From positions 1,866,719 through 1,895,000 of the forward strand of contig BFEA01000147.1 of NCBI GenBank assembly GCA_003427395.1: 28,282 bases of DNA, written 5' to 3'. The position numbers and the translations under genes are program-made. The notes under the pieces were generated by a model. It did no database searches. It was not told the DNA's origin and saw nothing but the letters and a program-made list of their open reading frames with translations. Below, piece by piece: positions 27,661 through 28,282 of the stretch. Each line of letters begins with the position of its first letter. Position 1 is the first letter of the stretch. The stretch comes from Chara braunii. Lineage: Eukaryota > Streptophyta > Charophyceae > Charales > Characeae.

Positions 27661-28171
27661 GACAGTTAGCTCAACAATCAGACACGGAGGAATTTTGTTT
27701 CGAGTCGTACCTGCAATGCTGGCCCATCGATGCTCCCTACTTCACAGAAGGGTATGAATGCCAAGTAAGCAACGAGTAAACCTGCGGCATATCTGTCATC
27801 AACAAAAGGCATCAACAGACACACATGAGCTCACTAAATCGTCAGGTCAGGCTGAATGTTACACACACCTATGAATGTTCATCGATCTGTCCAAGAAACT
27901 TCACATTGTTAGCCCCGTTGTGGAGAAGTACTACTGTACTAATGATTGTCGCCAGTAGCACGGCAGAATTCACACCTCCTTTTCCTTGGTCTAATCCTAT
28001 GGCATCATTGGCATGTTGATTAAAGGAAGGGCAGTGAGACAGACGGTGGGGGACGCAACTGGTATGCTGGAAAAGGGAAAAGTGTGGGTGCACTGGGAGT
28101 CGATCAATTCTTCCGAGAGGAAGCAATGAACGATGTCAGGATTGACTTGCCGGTGACGTGGGGAAGCGTTT
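27661..28171. other. Unassigned spacer
   Basis: Short frames exist on both strands. The - strand frame at 27869-28126 has a hydrophobic stretch (AVLLATIISTVVLLHNGANN), but I recognise no family. gacttgccggtg at 28143 repeats at 28192. Confidence 0.3.
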
Positions 28172-28282
28172 AAGAGTGGGGTAATTGTTACGACTTGCCG
28201 GTGTCAAAGTCACCCGACTGATGCTCCCCAGAATAGACACCGGTCAAAATCGAAAAAAAAAAAAAAAAAAAAAAAAAAAAAA
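28172..28282 (+). repeat. Possible purine tract and LTR start, ending in a 30-nt poly(A) at the window edge
   Basis: aagagtggggtaa (28172-28184) is followed by TGTTACGACTTGCC at 28186. The junction has the same layout as that at 6572-6599 (purine run, then TGTAATGACCCGCC; 10 of 14 bases agree). The sequence after it resembles 18139-18186. The window then ends in 30 A from 28253, which may be a retroposon tail or an assembly edge. Confidence 0.45.

Noticed and set aside
27369-27779. 136-residue open frame
   Set aside because: It runs antisense through the U6 fragment and its tail, so it is not a gene.
1-28282. CRISPR array, bacterial operon or phage features
   Set aside because: No regularly spaced repeats with unique spacers and no prokaryotic gene organisation were seen. 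snRNA fragments, LINEs, chromovirus and microsatellites show eukaryotic nuclear DNA.

Overview
This window is repeat-rich eukaryotic nuclear DNA. I could not recognise any host protein-coding gene in it. It is a graveyard of nested, decayed retroelements separated by microsatellites and unassigned AT/GA-rich spacer. The U2 snRNA fragments begin with the plant-type 5' end, the LTR element is a chromodomain-bearing Ty3/gypsy element (chromovirus), TTTAGGG-type motifs occur, and a permuted Penelope-like element of the kind reported from the green lineage is present. Together these suggest a green alga or other early streptophyte. A charophyte such as Chara is my best guess, but that is inference only.

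Layout. Positions 1-6590 hold a 5' leader and a nearly full-length but broken Ty3/gypsy element on the + strand: gag with coiled coil and CCHC knuckle, aspartic protease, reverse transcriptase with YLDD, a damaged RNase H, integrase and a chromodomain-like C-terminus. A purine-rich tract leads into a candidate 3' LTR at 6586. Positions 6586-11980 are mostly unassigned spacer with poly(A/T) tracts, a U2 snRNA fragment (9380-9446), a fold-back repeat (10176-10248), a minisatellite, a 76-nt T tract, a LINE-type 3' end on the - strand and a second U2 fragment (11926-11975). Positions 11983-15210 hold a (GAAA)n tract followed by a 5'-truncated L1-like LINE that has lost its catalytic YADD block. 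Positions 15650-17680 hold a second, more decayed copy of a related LINE. Around 17779 there is a second copy of the fold-back repeat.

Positions 18100-20100 contain an LTR-like fragment, a tRNA-like (SINE-head-like) segment, a poly(T) insertion flanked by a perfect 22-bp direct repeat, a tRNA-iMet-type primer binding site on the - strand, and the longest U2-derived copy (19872-20010).

The most interesting object is at about 20316-25226. It is a Penelope-like retroelement with permuted domain order: CCHC knuckle, coiled coil, SAP-like, N-terminal GIY-YIG endonuclease, CxC motif, then RT. It is bounded by direct repeats that look like pseudo-LTRs. No ATG is available in the main frame ahead of the endonuclease, so the ancestral product was probably one polyprotein of about 1,350 residues, now broken by a few stops and frameshifts.

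Positions 25340-28282 contain microsatellites, a dispersed repeat with a short palindrome, a 115-bp tandem duplication, a 51-bp tandem duplication, a retroposed U6 snRNA 3' fragment (- strand) inside a minisatellite, and a possible second purine-tract/LTR junction at 28186 running into a terminal poly(A). The genes do not cooperate as a pathway. What links them is target-primed retrotransposition: LINE or PLE machinery copying its own RNA and, probably, snRNAs and tRNA-derived RNAs.
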